From Mycoplasmatota bacterium (GTDB taxonomy: Bacteria; Bacillota_I; Bacilli_A; RF39; UBA660): 13,636 nucleotides of DNA. A program made the translations under genes and the position numbers. Location: the NCBI GenBank assembly GCA_012512795.1, contig JAAZDL010000155.1:1-13636 (forward strand). Reading direction: 5' to 3'. Shown in pieces: positions 7,462 to 13,561 of the stretch (position 1 is the first letter of the stretch; each line of letters starts with the position of its first letter). Below the pieces are notes generated by a model that saw only the letters and a program-made list of their open reading frames with translations, was not told the origin of the DNA and did no database searches.

Positions 7462-8391
7462 TTACTCTATATATGATATTTCTTTATAATTATCAGGAAA
7501 TCCCATTCTGTATAAAACTTTATGTATGTCAATTACTTTTAATTTAGATGATAGCCAATCTATTTCGTAATCTATTTCATTCATCATCATTTTAAAATTA
7601 TCTTTAGTTAATACTTGTTTTAATATAATTATTAAAGCAAAGATATCTTGTTTTCCATATATATAATCATCTTCAACTTTAGGTATATTCAATAATTTAT
7701 GATATTTTGTATCAAGAATTAATTTTTGAGTTTCATGATTATATAAGATATCTTCATGAGCACATAAATTTCTATAATTAGCTAAAACAGATAAATAATC
7801 TTGCAAAGCATCACACTCAATATCATAATATTTAGCTATTTCTTCTTTATCTTCTTCTTTCAATATTGTGAATAGTTCACTCATCAAACCAAAACTTAAA
7901 ACTTTTACACTAACCCACATCGGTATATATCCGTAATTATTTATATAATGGCTCGTAGCTTGATGTTGATAACCATTAATTCTAATTTGTCTTTTCAACT
8001 TTCTAAGCAAGTCATTAATTTGCCTAACTTTTTCTTTTGATCTATCAAAATTATTTACATTTAAATAATCTTTTTCTTTATAACCATATTTTTTACTAAG
8101 GACATAACTGAATATAGATTTATAGTTGTTTTCAACTATTAAAATATTTTTAAATATAATATTTCTAAAATATCTATCAAATGTAAAAAGAGAATGGATT
8201 TCTTCAAAAGTTGTTCCCTCAATAAATCTTTTAGAACCACTAATCAAAAACGGAGAACGATAACCATTTAAGAAAAAATAATTTTCTCTTAAAAGAATTT
8301 CTTTTGTCTTATCATATTCGTTTATAACTAGACCTTTACTTTTAAGTATATCTATTTGTTCATCTAAACTTTTAAATATCTTTGCTGACAT
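7462..8391 (-). CDS. Abi_2 family (AbiD/AbiF-like) abortive infection protein with HEPN RNase motif
   Basis: A 309-residue cytoplasmic protein of the Abi_2 (AbiD/AbiF) family. Typical landmarks are the QIDILKSKGL start (12-21), LNGYRSPF (41-48), an F..GTTFEEI region (56-65), the FDRYFRNIIFKNILIVE helix (71-87), IPMWVSVKVLSFGLMSELF (156-174), and NYRNLCAHEDILYN (205-218). The last holds the HEPN nuclease motif R-x4-H, at Arg207 and His212, with Asn208 after the Arg as in many HEPN RNases. Such proteins are thought to act as phage-activated or toxin-like RNases that stop host growth. The motif is intact, so it is probably active. The gene has its own extended -10 promoter and an AGGAGAG site at 8399-8405, and it leads into htrA. 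No antitoxin gene is adjacent. Confidence 0.85.
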   Translation of the reverse strand: MSAKIFKSLDEQIDILKSKGLVINEYDKTKEILLRENYFFLNGYRSPFLISGSKRFIEGTTFEEIHSLFTFDRYFRNIIFKNILIVENNYKSIFSYVLSKKYGYKEKDYLNVNNFDRSKEKVRQINDLLRKLKRQIRINGYQHQATSHYINNYGYIPMWVSVKVLSFGLMSELFTILKEEDKEEIAKYYDIECDALQDYLSVLANYRNLCAHEDILYNHETQKLILDTKYHKLLNIPKVEDDYIYGKQDIFALIIILKQVLTKDNFKMMMNEIDYEIDWLSSKLKVIDIHKVLYRMGFPDNYKEISYIE

Positions 8392-8414
8392 ATATTCACT
8401 CTCCTACGATAAAG

Positions 8415-8443
8415 ATTATAACACTTTTATTTTTTATTTTAAA
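8415..8443 (-). promoter_or_regulatory. Promoter of the abi-htrA operon
   Basis: On the minus strand a perfect TATAAT (8415-8420) is preceded by a TG extension. A weak TTTAAA at 8438-8443 sits 17 bases upstream. The predicted start site leaves only a short leader before the ATG at 8391. Confidence 0.62.
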
Positions 8444-8473
8444 CAAGTTTTTATCATTTCATAAACATTACAC

Positions 8474-8501
8474 AAAAAAAGATGTACATGTGTACATCTT
8501 T
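8474..8501 (-). terminator. Terminator of the rplM-rpsI operon
   Basis: A near-perfect palindrome on the minus strand, AAAGATGTACA paired with TGTACATCTTT, is followed by seven T. It begins six bases after the rpsI stop. Its strength should isolate abi-htrA from the ribosomal operon. Confidence 0.88.
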
Positions 8502-8506
8502 CATTT

Positions 8507-8902
8507 TTATCTCTTACTAAATTGTGGTGCTCTACGAGCTTTTTTAAGTCCGTATTTCTTTCTTTCTTTAATTCTAGCATCACGAGTAATCATTTCATTA
8601 GATTTTAATGTTTGTCTATTTTCTGCGTTAGCAAGCATAAGAGCTCTAGCTATACCTAATCTAATTGCTCCTGTTTGTCCAGAAAATCCTCCACCTTTAA
8701 CTTTAATAATTATATCATATAAGTTAAGTGTATCTGTAAGTTCTAATGGTTGAATTAAATCCATAACTAAAGTTTCATATGGCATATAATCTTTTACATC
8801 TTTACCATTTACAGTGATGTTTCCTTTTCCAGGAACTAATGTAACACTAGCAATACTTCTTTTTCTTCTTCCTATTGCAGTATATTTATTTTTTTCTGTC
8901 AT
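8507..8902 (-). CDS. rpsI: 30S ribosomal protein S9
   Basis: A 131-residue protein of normal length for bacterial S9 (uS9). Hallmarks are AIGRRKRSIASV near the start (9-20), the glycine-rich KVKGGGFSGQTGAIRLGIARAL segment in the middle (67-88), and the basic C-terminal tail ending KARRAPQFSKR, whose last residues reach the P-site tRNA in the small subunit. The ATG is one base after the rplM TAG stop, and a GAGG ribosome binding site lies in the end of rplM, so the pair is co-translated. This is the usual rplM-rpsI order in bacteria. Nothing is unusual. Confidence 0.98.
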   Translation of the reverse strand: MTEKNKYTAIGRRKRSIASVTLVPGKGNITVNGKDVKDYMPYETLVMDLIQPLELTDTLNLYDIIIKVKGGGFSGQTGAIRLGIARALMLANAENRQTLKSNEMITRDARIKERKKYGLKKARRAPQFSKR

Positions 8903-8903
8903 A

Positions 8904-9335
8904 CTACTTTACCTCTAAACTTTCTGGTTTTTGAGCTTCATGTTTATGATCTGAACCTGCATAAACAAATAATTTTTTATACATCTGTCTACCAAGTCTT
9001 CCATTTGGAAGCATTCCTTTTACAGCTCTTTCTATCATTTCCACTGGATATTTTTCTATCATAGTTTTAGCAGTTCTTTCTCTTAACCCTCCTGGGTAAC
9101 CGCTATGATTATAATACATTTTTTGTTCTAATTTATTTCCAGTTAATTTTACTTTTTCAGCATTAATTATTATTATATTGTCTCCACAATCAACATGTGG
9201 TGTATAAGTAGGTTTATGTTTTCCTCTAAGCATTGAAGCAGCTAAAGCAGCAACTTTACCTAAAATTTGATTCTCAGCATCAATAATAAACCACTTATGC
9301 TCTGTATCTTCTTTTCTTAACATAAATGTTTTCAT
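8904..9335 (-). CDS. rplM: 50S ribosomal protein L13
   Basis: A 143-residue protein of normal length for L13 (uL13), an early-assembling protein of the large subunit. Visible family segments are HKWFIIDAENQILGKVAALAA (13-33), the MLRGKHKPTYTPHVDCGD loop (35-52), the INAEKVKLTGNK strand (57-68), the YYNHSGYPGGL motif (74-84), and GMLPNGRLGRQMYKKLFVY (107-125). The start is set by AAGGAG at 9342-9347. It leads the rplM-rpsI operon from a strong promoter at 9433-9461, and the intervening leader is a candidate site for autogenous control. Confidence 0.98.
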   Translation of the reverse strand: MKTFMLRKEDTEHKWFIIDAENQILGKVAALAASMLRGKHKPTYTPHVDCGDNIIIINAEKVKLTGNKLEQKMYYNHSGYPGGLRERTAKTMIEKYPVEMIERAVKGMLPNGRLGRQMYKKLFVYAGSDHKHEAQKPESLEVK

Positions 9336-9426
9336 TGTTTTCTCCTTCTTTGATATAAATGTTTATTGCACTTGCAATTGCAATGATTTCCTTCCCACAG
9401 AAACAACATCTCCATCAAAACGTACC
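9336..9426 (-). promoter_or_regulatory. Leader of rplM, probable L13-type regulatory RNA
   Basis: About 90 bases lie between the predicted start site of the rplM promoter and the L13 start codon. The leader can form a hairpin ATTGCA/TGCAAT (9365-9370 with 9379-9384) or an alternative palindromic TTGCAATTGCAA fold (9372-9383), and has a G-rich GTGGGAAGG stretch before it on the minus strand. L13 leaders that bind the L13 protein are known in Bacillota. Position fits and the fold is suggestive, but I could not compare it with the family model. Confidence 0.55.
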
Positions 9427-9432
9427 GGAAAT

Positions 9433-9461
9433 ATTATATAAAAAGTATATGAAAAAGTCAA
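9433..9461 (-). promoter_or_regulatory. Promoter of the rplM-rpsI operon
   Basis: On the minus strand TTGACT (9456-9461) and a perfect TATAAT (9433-9438) are separated by exactly 17 bases. This is the best-matched promoter on the minus strand in the window, as expected for a ribosomal protein operon. Confidence 0.85.
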
Positions 9462-9468
9462 ATATATT

Positions 9469-9543
9469 TTGATATATACAGAGTTTTATGAATAATAATC
9501 ACATAATTATGATAAAATCACTGTTAATTTGTATATATATCAA
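9469..9543. repeat. Dyad symmetry in the divergent intergenic region
   Basis: TTGATATATACA (9469-9480) and TGTATATATATCAA (9530-9543) are inverted repeats that differ by one AT step. A 10-base palindrome CATAATTATG (9502-9511) sits at their common centre. The dyad lies between the rplM promoter and the promoter of the plus-strand gene at 9609. It may be an operator, but AT-rich DNA yields such symmetry by chance. Confidence 0.35.
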
Positions 9544-9553
9544 TAAGATTACC

Positions 9554-9582
9554 TTGACAAAATCTATCTATAATTATAAAAT
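9554..9582 (+). promoter_or_regulatory. Promoter of the cysteine-repeat protein gene
   Basis: A perfect TTGACA (9554-9559) and TAAAAT (9577-9582) are separated by 17 bases. The AGGAGG ribosome binding site follows at 9599-9604, five bases from the ATG at 9609. Confidence 0.8.
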
Positions 9583-9608
9583 TAATATAGTCAATAATAG
9601 GAGGAAAG

Positions 9609-10670
9609 ATGAAGAATAAAGGGATTTTTATAATAACACTAATACTATTTGTAGTAACACTATCTTGCGGTGTTGTTGGATACTATGAAAATAAAAAGTC
9701 AAATAATGGTAAAAATGGTGATGATATAACTGAAGAAAAAATCACATATAAATATTATCTTGAAGATATAGAGCAAGAAGAAATGCCATTAAACAATAAA
9801 TCTGTTAATGATGAAGGAATAGAAACTGTTGAAACTTTGTATATTTTTTCAAGATTTGTATGTACTAATGATGTAACGGGAGATTTTAATATTGATACTT
9901 GGGAATTTGTTCCTAGCGAAGAAAAAGCAAGTGTATGTAGTTTGTACTTTGTAAACTCACAATATGAAGTTACTCTTACTGTTACTAATGGTGAAGCTTC
10001 AGCTGACAATTTGAAATTTATTGAAAGAGAAAAAAACGGTTCTTTTGTAATAATCCCAGAAATAGGATATGAATTTGAATCATCTACTTGTTCAAATGAA
10101 AAACAAACAGAATGGAATCCAGTGACTAATACACTATCTATAAATACTATAATGTCTGATGTTGCTTGCAAAGTAGTATTTAAAATCAAAACTCTAAAAA
10201 TGGACGTTACTGTTACTAACGGTGATGGTAATGCAACTGAAACTGCTGAGTATGGACAAAGTGTTGAAGCAATTGTTACTCCTAAAACAGGATATGAACT
10301 TGAGTCAGTTAATTGTACTAACAATCAAAAAGCAGTATTAGAAAACGGAAAATTAACTATTGAAAAGTTAACTGAGAATACTGCATGTACTGTTAAATTC
10401 AAAAAAACTGTTGTAGCTTTTACTCTTAAAGTTTCTTTTCCAACTCAACTCGATACAATCGGAGGAAGCACTACTCAAAAAATTAATTCAGGAAGTACAG
10501 GTACATTTACAATTAAATCAAATACTCCTGGAATAAGTGTTGGAAATATATCTTGTGAAGATAGTGTTACACCTTCAAAAATAGAAGAAAATACAGACGG
10601 AAGTGTAAAATATACTTTCTTAAATATAACTAAAAATATAACATGTCATGTTACTGCGAAAACTGATTAA
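9609..10670 (+). CDS. Secreted or anchored protein of cysteine-paired InlB B-like repeats
   Basis: A 353-residue exported protein. A basic start and hydrophobic segment (5-24) form a signal or anchor. Cys20 lies within it, but TLSC is a poor lipobox because position -3 is Thr, so lipidation is doubtful. A low-complexity polar linker (26-60) follows. The rest contains four units, each with one cysteine pair: Cys85/110, Cys161/187, Cys236/260 and Cys316/346, spaced 24-30 residues apart. The last three resemble the divergent InlB B-repeat fold, with a VTVTNG strand at 200-205, the phrases IPEIGYEFESSTC and TPKTGYELESVNC (149-161, 224-236), then TENTACTVKFK (256-266). The pairs probably form disulfides outside the cell. 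The likely role is surface adhesion or binding; no enzyme domain or sorting motif is visible. It has its own promoter and terminator, so it is a single-gene unit. Confidence 0.75.
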   Translation: MKNKGIFIITLILFVVTLSCGVVGYYENKKSNNGKNGDDITEEKITYKYYLEDIEQEEMPLNNKSVNDEGIETVETLYIFSRFVCTNDVTGDFNIDTWEFVPSEEKASVCSLYFVNSQYEVTLTVTNGEASADNLKFIEREKNGSFVIIPEIGYEFESSTCSNEKQTEWNPVTNTLSINTIMSDVACKVVFKIKTLKMDVTVTNGDGNATETAEYGQSVEAIVTPKTGYELESVNCTNNQKAVLENGKLTIEKLTENTACTVKFKKTVVAFTLKVSFPTQLDTIGGSTTQKINSGSTGTFTIKSNTPGISVGNISCEDSVTPSKIEENTDGSVKYTFLNITKNITCHVTAKTD

Positions 10671-10691
10671 AAGAGTTTATAACTCTTTTTT
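10669..10691 (+). terminator. Terminator of the cysteine-repeat protein gene
   Basis: AAAAGAGTT (10669-10677) pairs with AACTCTTTT (10681-10689) around a three-base loop, with a six-base T run ending at 10691. It overlaps the TAA stop codon. Confidence 0.8.
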
Positions 10692-10692
10692 A

Positions 10693-10721
10693 TTGCAAAA
10701 AAATAAGAATAATGATAAATT
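10693..10721 (+). promoter_or_regulatory. Possible promoter of dusB
   Basis: TTGCAA (10693-10698) and TAAATT (10716-10721) are 17 bases apart, with a TG extension before the second box. The match is moderate and the predicted leader very short. The upstream terminator means dusB needs its own promoter somewhere here. Confidence 0.38.
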
Positions 10722-10740
10722 TATTTTTGAGGAAAATGAT

Positions 10741-11727
10741 ATGTTTAAAATTAAAAATATAGAAATTAAAAATAAAGTTGTTTTTGCTCCTATGGCAGGT
10801 ATATCAAATATAAGTTTTAGAAAAATTATAAAACAAATGAATGCTGGATTAATATATTCTGAAATGGTAAGCAATATGGGAATAATATACAATAGTAAAA
10901 ATACTATTGATCTTTTAAAAATAGATAATTATGAAAGGCCTATAAGTATACAAATATTTGGAAATGATGTTGATAGTTTTGTTTCTGCAGCTAAATATAT
11001 TGAAAAAAACATAAAGCCGGATATTATTGATATAAATATGGGATGTCCTGTACCAAAAGTTGCATTGAAATCTCAAGCTGGTTCTTCTTTACTTAAAACA
11101 CCTGATAAGATCTTTGATATTGTTTCTGCTGTTGTATCAAATGTAAATACACCTATCACAGTAAAAATAAGAAGTGGTTGGGATAATAATTCTATCAATT
11201 GTGTTGAAGTTGCTAAAATTATAGAAAAAGCAGGAGCTAGTGCAATAGCTATCCATCCTAGAACTAGATCACAAGGATATAGTGGTCTTTCTAATTGGTC
11301 TTTAATAAAAGATGTTAAATTAGCTGTTAATATACCTGTTATAGGTAATGGAGATATAAAAACAATATATGATGCTAAAAGAATGCTTGAAGAAACAGGA
11401 TGCGATGCAGTAATGATAGGAAGAGCAGCTTTGGGTAATCCGTGGTTTATTAAACAATGTGTTCAATATATAGAAAACAACACTATAATAGATGAACCTA
11501 CTTATAAAGAAAGAATCGAAATGCTTGTATATCACTATGAGTTACTAAAACAAAATAATGGTGAAATGAAAGCTATTTTAGAAATTAAAACTCATGCTCT
11601 ATATTATTTGAAATATATTCCTAAATCAAAAGATTATAAAAACGAAATTGTTATGTGTAAAAATGAAAAAGATTTTTTTGAATGTATCAATAAAATTAAA
11701 GATCATATAAAAAATATAAGTTTGTGA
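10741..11727 (+). CDS. dusB: tRNA-dihydrouridine synthase (DusB/NifR3 type)
   Basis: A 328-residue flavoenzyme that reduces specific uridines in tRNA to dihydrouridine. The FMN-binding TIM barrel shows the family motifs in order: VFAPMAGISN (14-23), QIFGND (71-76), DINMGCPVPKV (97-107) with catalytic Cys102, VKIRSGW (141-147) with Lys142, IHPRTRSQGYSG (171-182) with His172, IPVIGNGDI (198-206) and MIGRAALGNPW (225-235). A small helical C-terminal domain follows. I chose the ATG at 10741 because GAGGAAAA lies just upstream and the family normally begins near here. An in-frame ATG at 10648 would add 31 unlike residues and start inside the preceding gene, spanning its terminator. In many Bacillota dusB lies near other housekeeping genes; here it stands alone. 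Confidence 0.93.
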   Translation: MFKIKNIEIKNKVVFAPMAGISNISFRKIIKQMNAGLIYSEMVSNMGIIYNSKNTIDLLKIDNYERPISIQIFGNDVDSFVSAAKYIEKNIKPDIIDINMGCPVPKVALKSQAGSSLLKTPDKIFDIVSAVVSNVNTPITVKIRSGWDNNSINCVEVAKIIEKAGASAIAIHPRTRSQGYSGLSNWSLIKDVKLAVNIPVIGNGDIKTIYDAKRMLEETGCDAVMIGRAALGNPWFIKQCVQYIENNTIIDEPTYKERIEMLVYHYELLKQNNGEMKAILEIKTHALYYLKYIPKSKDYKNEIVMCKNEKDFFECINKIKDHIKNISL

Positions 11728-11730
11728 AAA

Positions 11731-11776
11731 ATAACAAAAAAGAGCTATATTTCTTGTAATATAGTCTTTTTTTGTT
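11731..11776 (+). terminator. Terminator after dusB
   Basis: A long hairpin starts four bases after the dusB stop. CTATATT (11745-11751) pairs with AATATAG (11758-11764) around TCTTGT, and with one bulged G the stem extends through AAAAAAGA/TCTTTTTT. The 3' side holds seven T. Confidence 0.8.
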
Positions 11777-11783
11777 ATATAAT
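11754..11783 (+). promoter_or_regulatory. Promoter of the YfcC-like transporter gene, overlapping the dusB terminator
   Basis: A perfect TATAAT (11778-11783) has TTGTAA (11754-11759) 18 bases upstream. The -35 box lies in the loop and downstream arm of the dusB terminator. AGGAGG at 11791-11796 precedes the ATG at 11805. Confidence 0.6.
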
Positions 11784-11804
11784 ATTTATGAGGAGGATTA
11801 ATTT

Positions 11805-13208
11805 ATGAAAAAGACCGGATTATTTAAAATAATCATGTTTATGCTACTTGGTATTGTAGTGTTAACTTGGCTTATAGGCGCTAGTTATTTCGATGCTGGA
11901 GAACTTTCAGCACTTGGAATGTATAGAGTTGGATTCTTTGATTTCTTTCAACTACTATTTGGAGCTTATGAGTTCAGCTATTTTCTTCAAATTCTTATTT
12001 TCTTAGTTTCAGTTGGAGCATTATATGGTGTTCTAGGAAAAACTGGAAAGTATAGAGCTTTGATAGATAAAACAGCAAGCAAACTAAAAGGAAGGGAATT
12101 TATATTTGTAACAGTTATTTCTGTATTTATTGCAGCTTTAACATCAGTGTTTGATTATAATTTGTTATTATTCATTTTCATACCAGCTATTATAAGTATT
12201 ATCTTAGCATTAGGGTATGATAAAATAACAGCTTTATTATCTACATTTGGGGCAATGTTAATTGGTGTTATAGGTAGCACAATTAGTTATACTATAACAG
12301 GTACTATTAATGATCAATTAGAAATAACTAAATTATCTGTTGGTTTATATTACAAATTAGGTATATTAGCATTTTCAATAATTGCATTAGTATTCTATTT
12401 ATATAAAGCAAAAGCTAAAAAAGGCAAAAAAGAAGAAGTTGATTCTGATGAAGAAGATATGTTCTTAGGTGAAAAAATATCAAATAAATATTCAGTAGCA
12501 CCAATTATTGTTGTTTTCTCAGTATTATTTGTATTACTAATTCTAGCTTGTACAAATTGGGAAGGTACTTTTGCAGTAGATGCGTTTTCAAAAATGCATA
12601 CATCAATTATGGAGTTTAGTATTAAAGACTTTACTATATTTGCATATCTATTTGGAACTGTTAATAGTTTTGGAAATTGGTTCTATGCAGAAATGGCAGT
12701 AATGTCTTTACTATCAGCTCTTGTACTAGGAAGATTTTATAGAATGAAACATTCAGAAGTTCTTAAAAATATGACTGATGGAGCTAAAAAGATGCTACAA
12801 CCAGCATTATTAGTAGTTCTTGCATATACAGTAGTATACTTTGCTGGTAACACAATGTTTTTCCCAACAATAGCTGATTTCTTAATAAATGCTACAAGTA
12901 AGTTTAATGTATTCTTTAGTTCTTTAGTAGTAATTCTAGGGTCTGTACTTCATGTTGATATTTTATACCTTGCAAATTATGTTATACCACAACTTGCAAG
13001 TCAAAATGTAAGTTCAACAGTAATAGCGATTTTAGTTCAAAGCCTTTATGGTGTTACAATGTTTGTAGCTCCTACAAGTGTTGCACTAGTTTTAGGACTT
13101 AGTTATCTTAATGTCCCATATACTCAGTGGATTAAAAAAGTTTGGAAATTAGTTGTTGCATTATTAGTTATATCTTTTGTAGCTATAATATTAGCAATGG
13201 TTATCTAA
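11805..13208 (+). CDS. YfcC-like membrane transporter (ion transporter superfamily)
   Basis: A 467-residue polytopic protein with about 12 predicted helices. They lie near residues 8-27, 57-77, 99-118, 120-136, 142-165, 181-200, 231-250, 275-305, 331-349, 366-385, 405-430 and 446-466, arranged as two halves joined by a highly charged cytoplasmic loop (201-228). The opening VLTWLIGASYF segment (19-29), a GALYGVLGKTGKY stretch (71-83) and a GAMLIGVIGSTISY re-entrant-like segment (149-162) resemble YfcC/ArcD-type members of the ion transporter superfamily, which carry amino acids, peptides or carboxylates with proton or sodium coupling. No substrate can be read from the sequence. The gene has its own promoter, an AGGAGG site and a strong terminator, so it is a single-gene unit. 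AbgT or DcuC-type transporters are the alternatives. Confidence 0.66.
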   Translation: MKKTGLFKIIMFMLLGIVVLTWLIGASYFDAGELSALGMYRVGFFDFFQLLFGAYEFSYFLQILIFLVSVGALYGVLGKTGKYRALIDKTASKLKGREFIFVTVISVFIAALTSVFDYNLLLFIFIPAIISIILALGYDKITALLSTFGAMLIGVIGSTISYTITGTINDQLEITKLSVGLYYKLGILAFSIIALVFYLYKAKAKKGKKEEVDSDEEDMFLGEKISNKYSVAPIIVVFSVLFVLLILACTNWEGTFAVDAFSKMHTSIMEFSIKDFTIFAYLFGTVNSFGNWFYAEMAVMSLLSALVLGRFYRMKHSEVLKNMTDGAKKMLQPALLVVLAYTVVYFAGNTMFFPTIADFLINATSKFNVFFSSLVVILGSVLHVDILYLANYVIPQLASQNVSSTVIAILVQSLYGVTMFVAPTSVALVLGLSYLNVPYTQWIKKVWKLVVALLVISFVAIILAMVI

Positions 13209-13210
13209 TT

Positions 13211-13241
13211 AAAAGAATGTTAGAAATAACATTCTTTTTTT
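13211..13241 (+). terminator. Terminator of the YfcC-like transporter gene
   Basis: AAAAGAATGTTA pairs perfectly with TAACATTCTTTT around a GAAA tetraloop, followed by further T. It begins three bases after the TAA stop. Confidence 0.9.
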
Positions 13242-13258
13242 ATTGCTAATATTTTTCT

Positions 13259-13286
13259 TTTACTTTTCACAAAAGATTGATAATAT
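13259..13286 (+). promoter_or_regulatory. Possible promoter of the YugP-type gene
   Basis: TTTACT (13259-13264) and TAATAT (13281-13286) are 16 bases apart, with a TG extension before the -10. Each box matches four of six consensus bases. A promoter is expected here because a strong terminator lies just upstream. Confidence 0.35.
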
Positions 13287-13306
13287 ATATGTAAGGAGAT
13301 GATTAT

Positions 13307-13561
13307 ATGGAAAAATTTAATTCAATATTAATTTTGTTTATTATAGTATTACCTTTAATAGCTCAGATTTATGTTTCATTATCTTATAACAAATATTCAA
13401 AGATTAACAATAGTTCAAGCTTAACAGGTAAAGATATTGCACAAAGAATACTCGAAATGAATGGTGTAAGAGATGTAACAATAGGGCCTATTAATGGTAA
13501 GCGGTGGGACGATTGGGAGCCTACCATTACAGATAATTTAGGTCGGGGTAAGCCACCTTAG
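13307..13561 (+). pseudogene. 5' fragment of a YugP-type zinc metallopeptidase gene, interrupted
   Basis: An 84-residue frame whose first 59 residues look like the N terminus of YugP-type membrane zinc peptidases: a hydrophobic segment (5-25), then SLSYNKYSKINNSSSLTG (24-41), KDIAQRILEMNGV (42-54) and RDVTI (55-59). In the family the next part leads to a DHYDP-like segment and the HEVGH zinc site. Here the sequence changes at about 13484 to GPINGKRWDDW and a stop at 13559-13561, and base composition jumps to about half G+C. The zinc site is not in the window. AAGGAG at 13293-13298 sets the start. The simplest reading is insertion of a mobile or intron-like element. If the insert is a self-splicing intron, the gene could still be functional. 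A chimeric assembly join is also possible. Confidence 0.7.

Noticed and set aside
8382..8753. A plus-strand open frame across the abi start and into rpsI
   Set aside because: It runs antisense to rpsI and through the rpsI terminator, with no ribosome binding site; it is a by-product of the S9 sequence.
9336..9608. A replication origin at the strand switch
   Set aside because: The gene orientation flips here and the DNA is AT-rich, but I see no DnaA boxes of the TTATCCACA type and no dnaA or dnaN nearby. Ordinary divergent promoters explain it.
9609..9680. A lipoprotein signal at Cys20 of the cysteine-repeat protein
   Set aside because: The residues before the Cys are T-L-S, not the usual L/V/I at position -3, so a plain signal peptide or membrane anchor is more likely.
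9755..10324. A 189-codon open frame on the minus strand opposite the cysteine-repeat gene
   Set aside because: It has no ribosome binding site or promoter and its product is Ser/Val/Thr-rich low complexity. The plus-strand frame has a signal segment, regular cysteine repeats, promoter, ribosome binding site and terminator.
10648..10740. An upstream in-frame ATG that would extend dusB by 31 residues
   Set aside because: It would start inside the preceding gene, read across that gene's terminator, and add residues unlike DusB. The ATG at 10741 has its own ribosome binding site.
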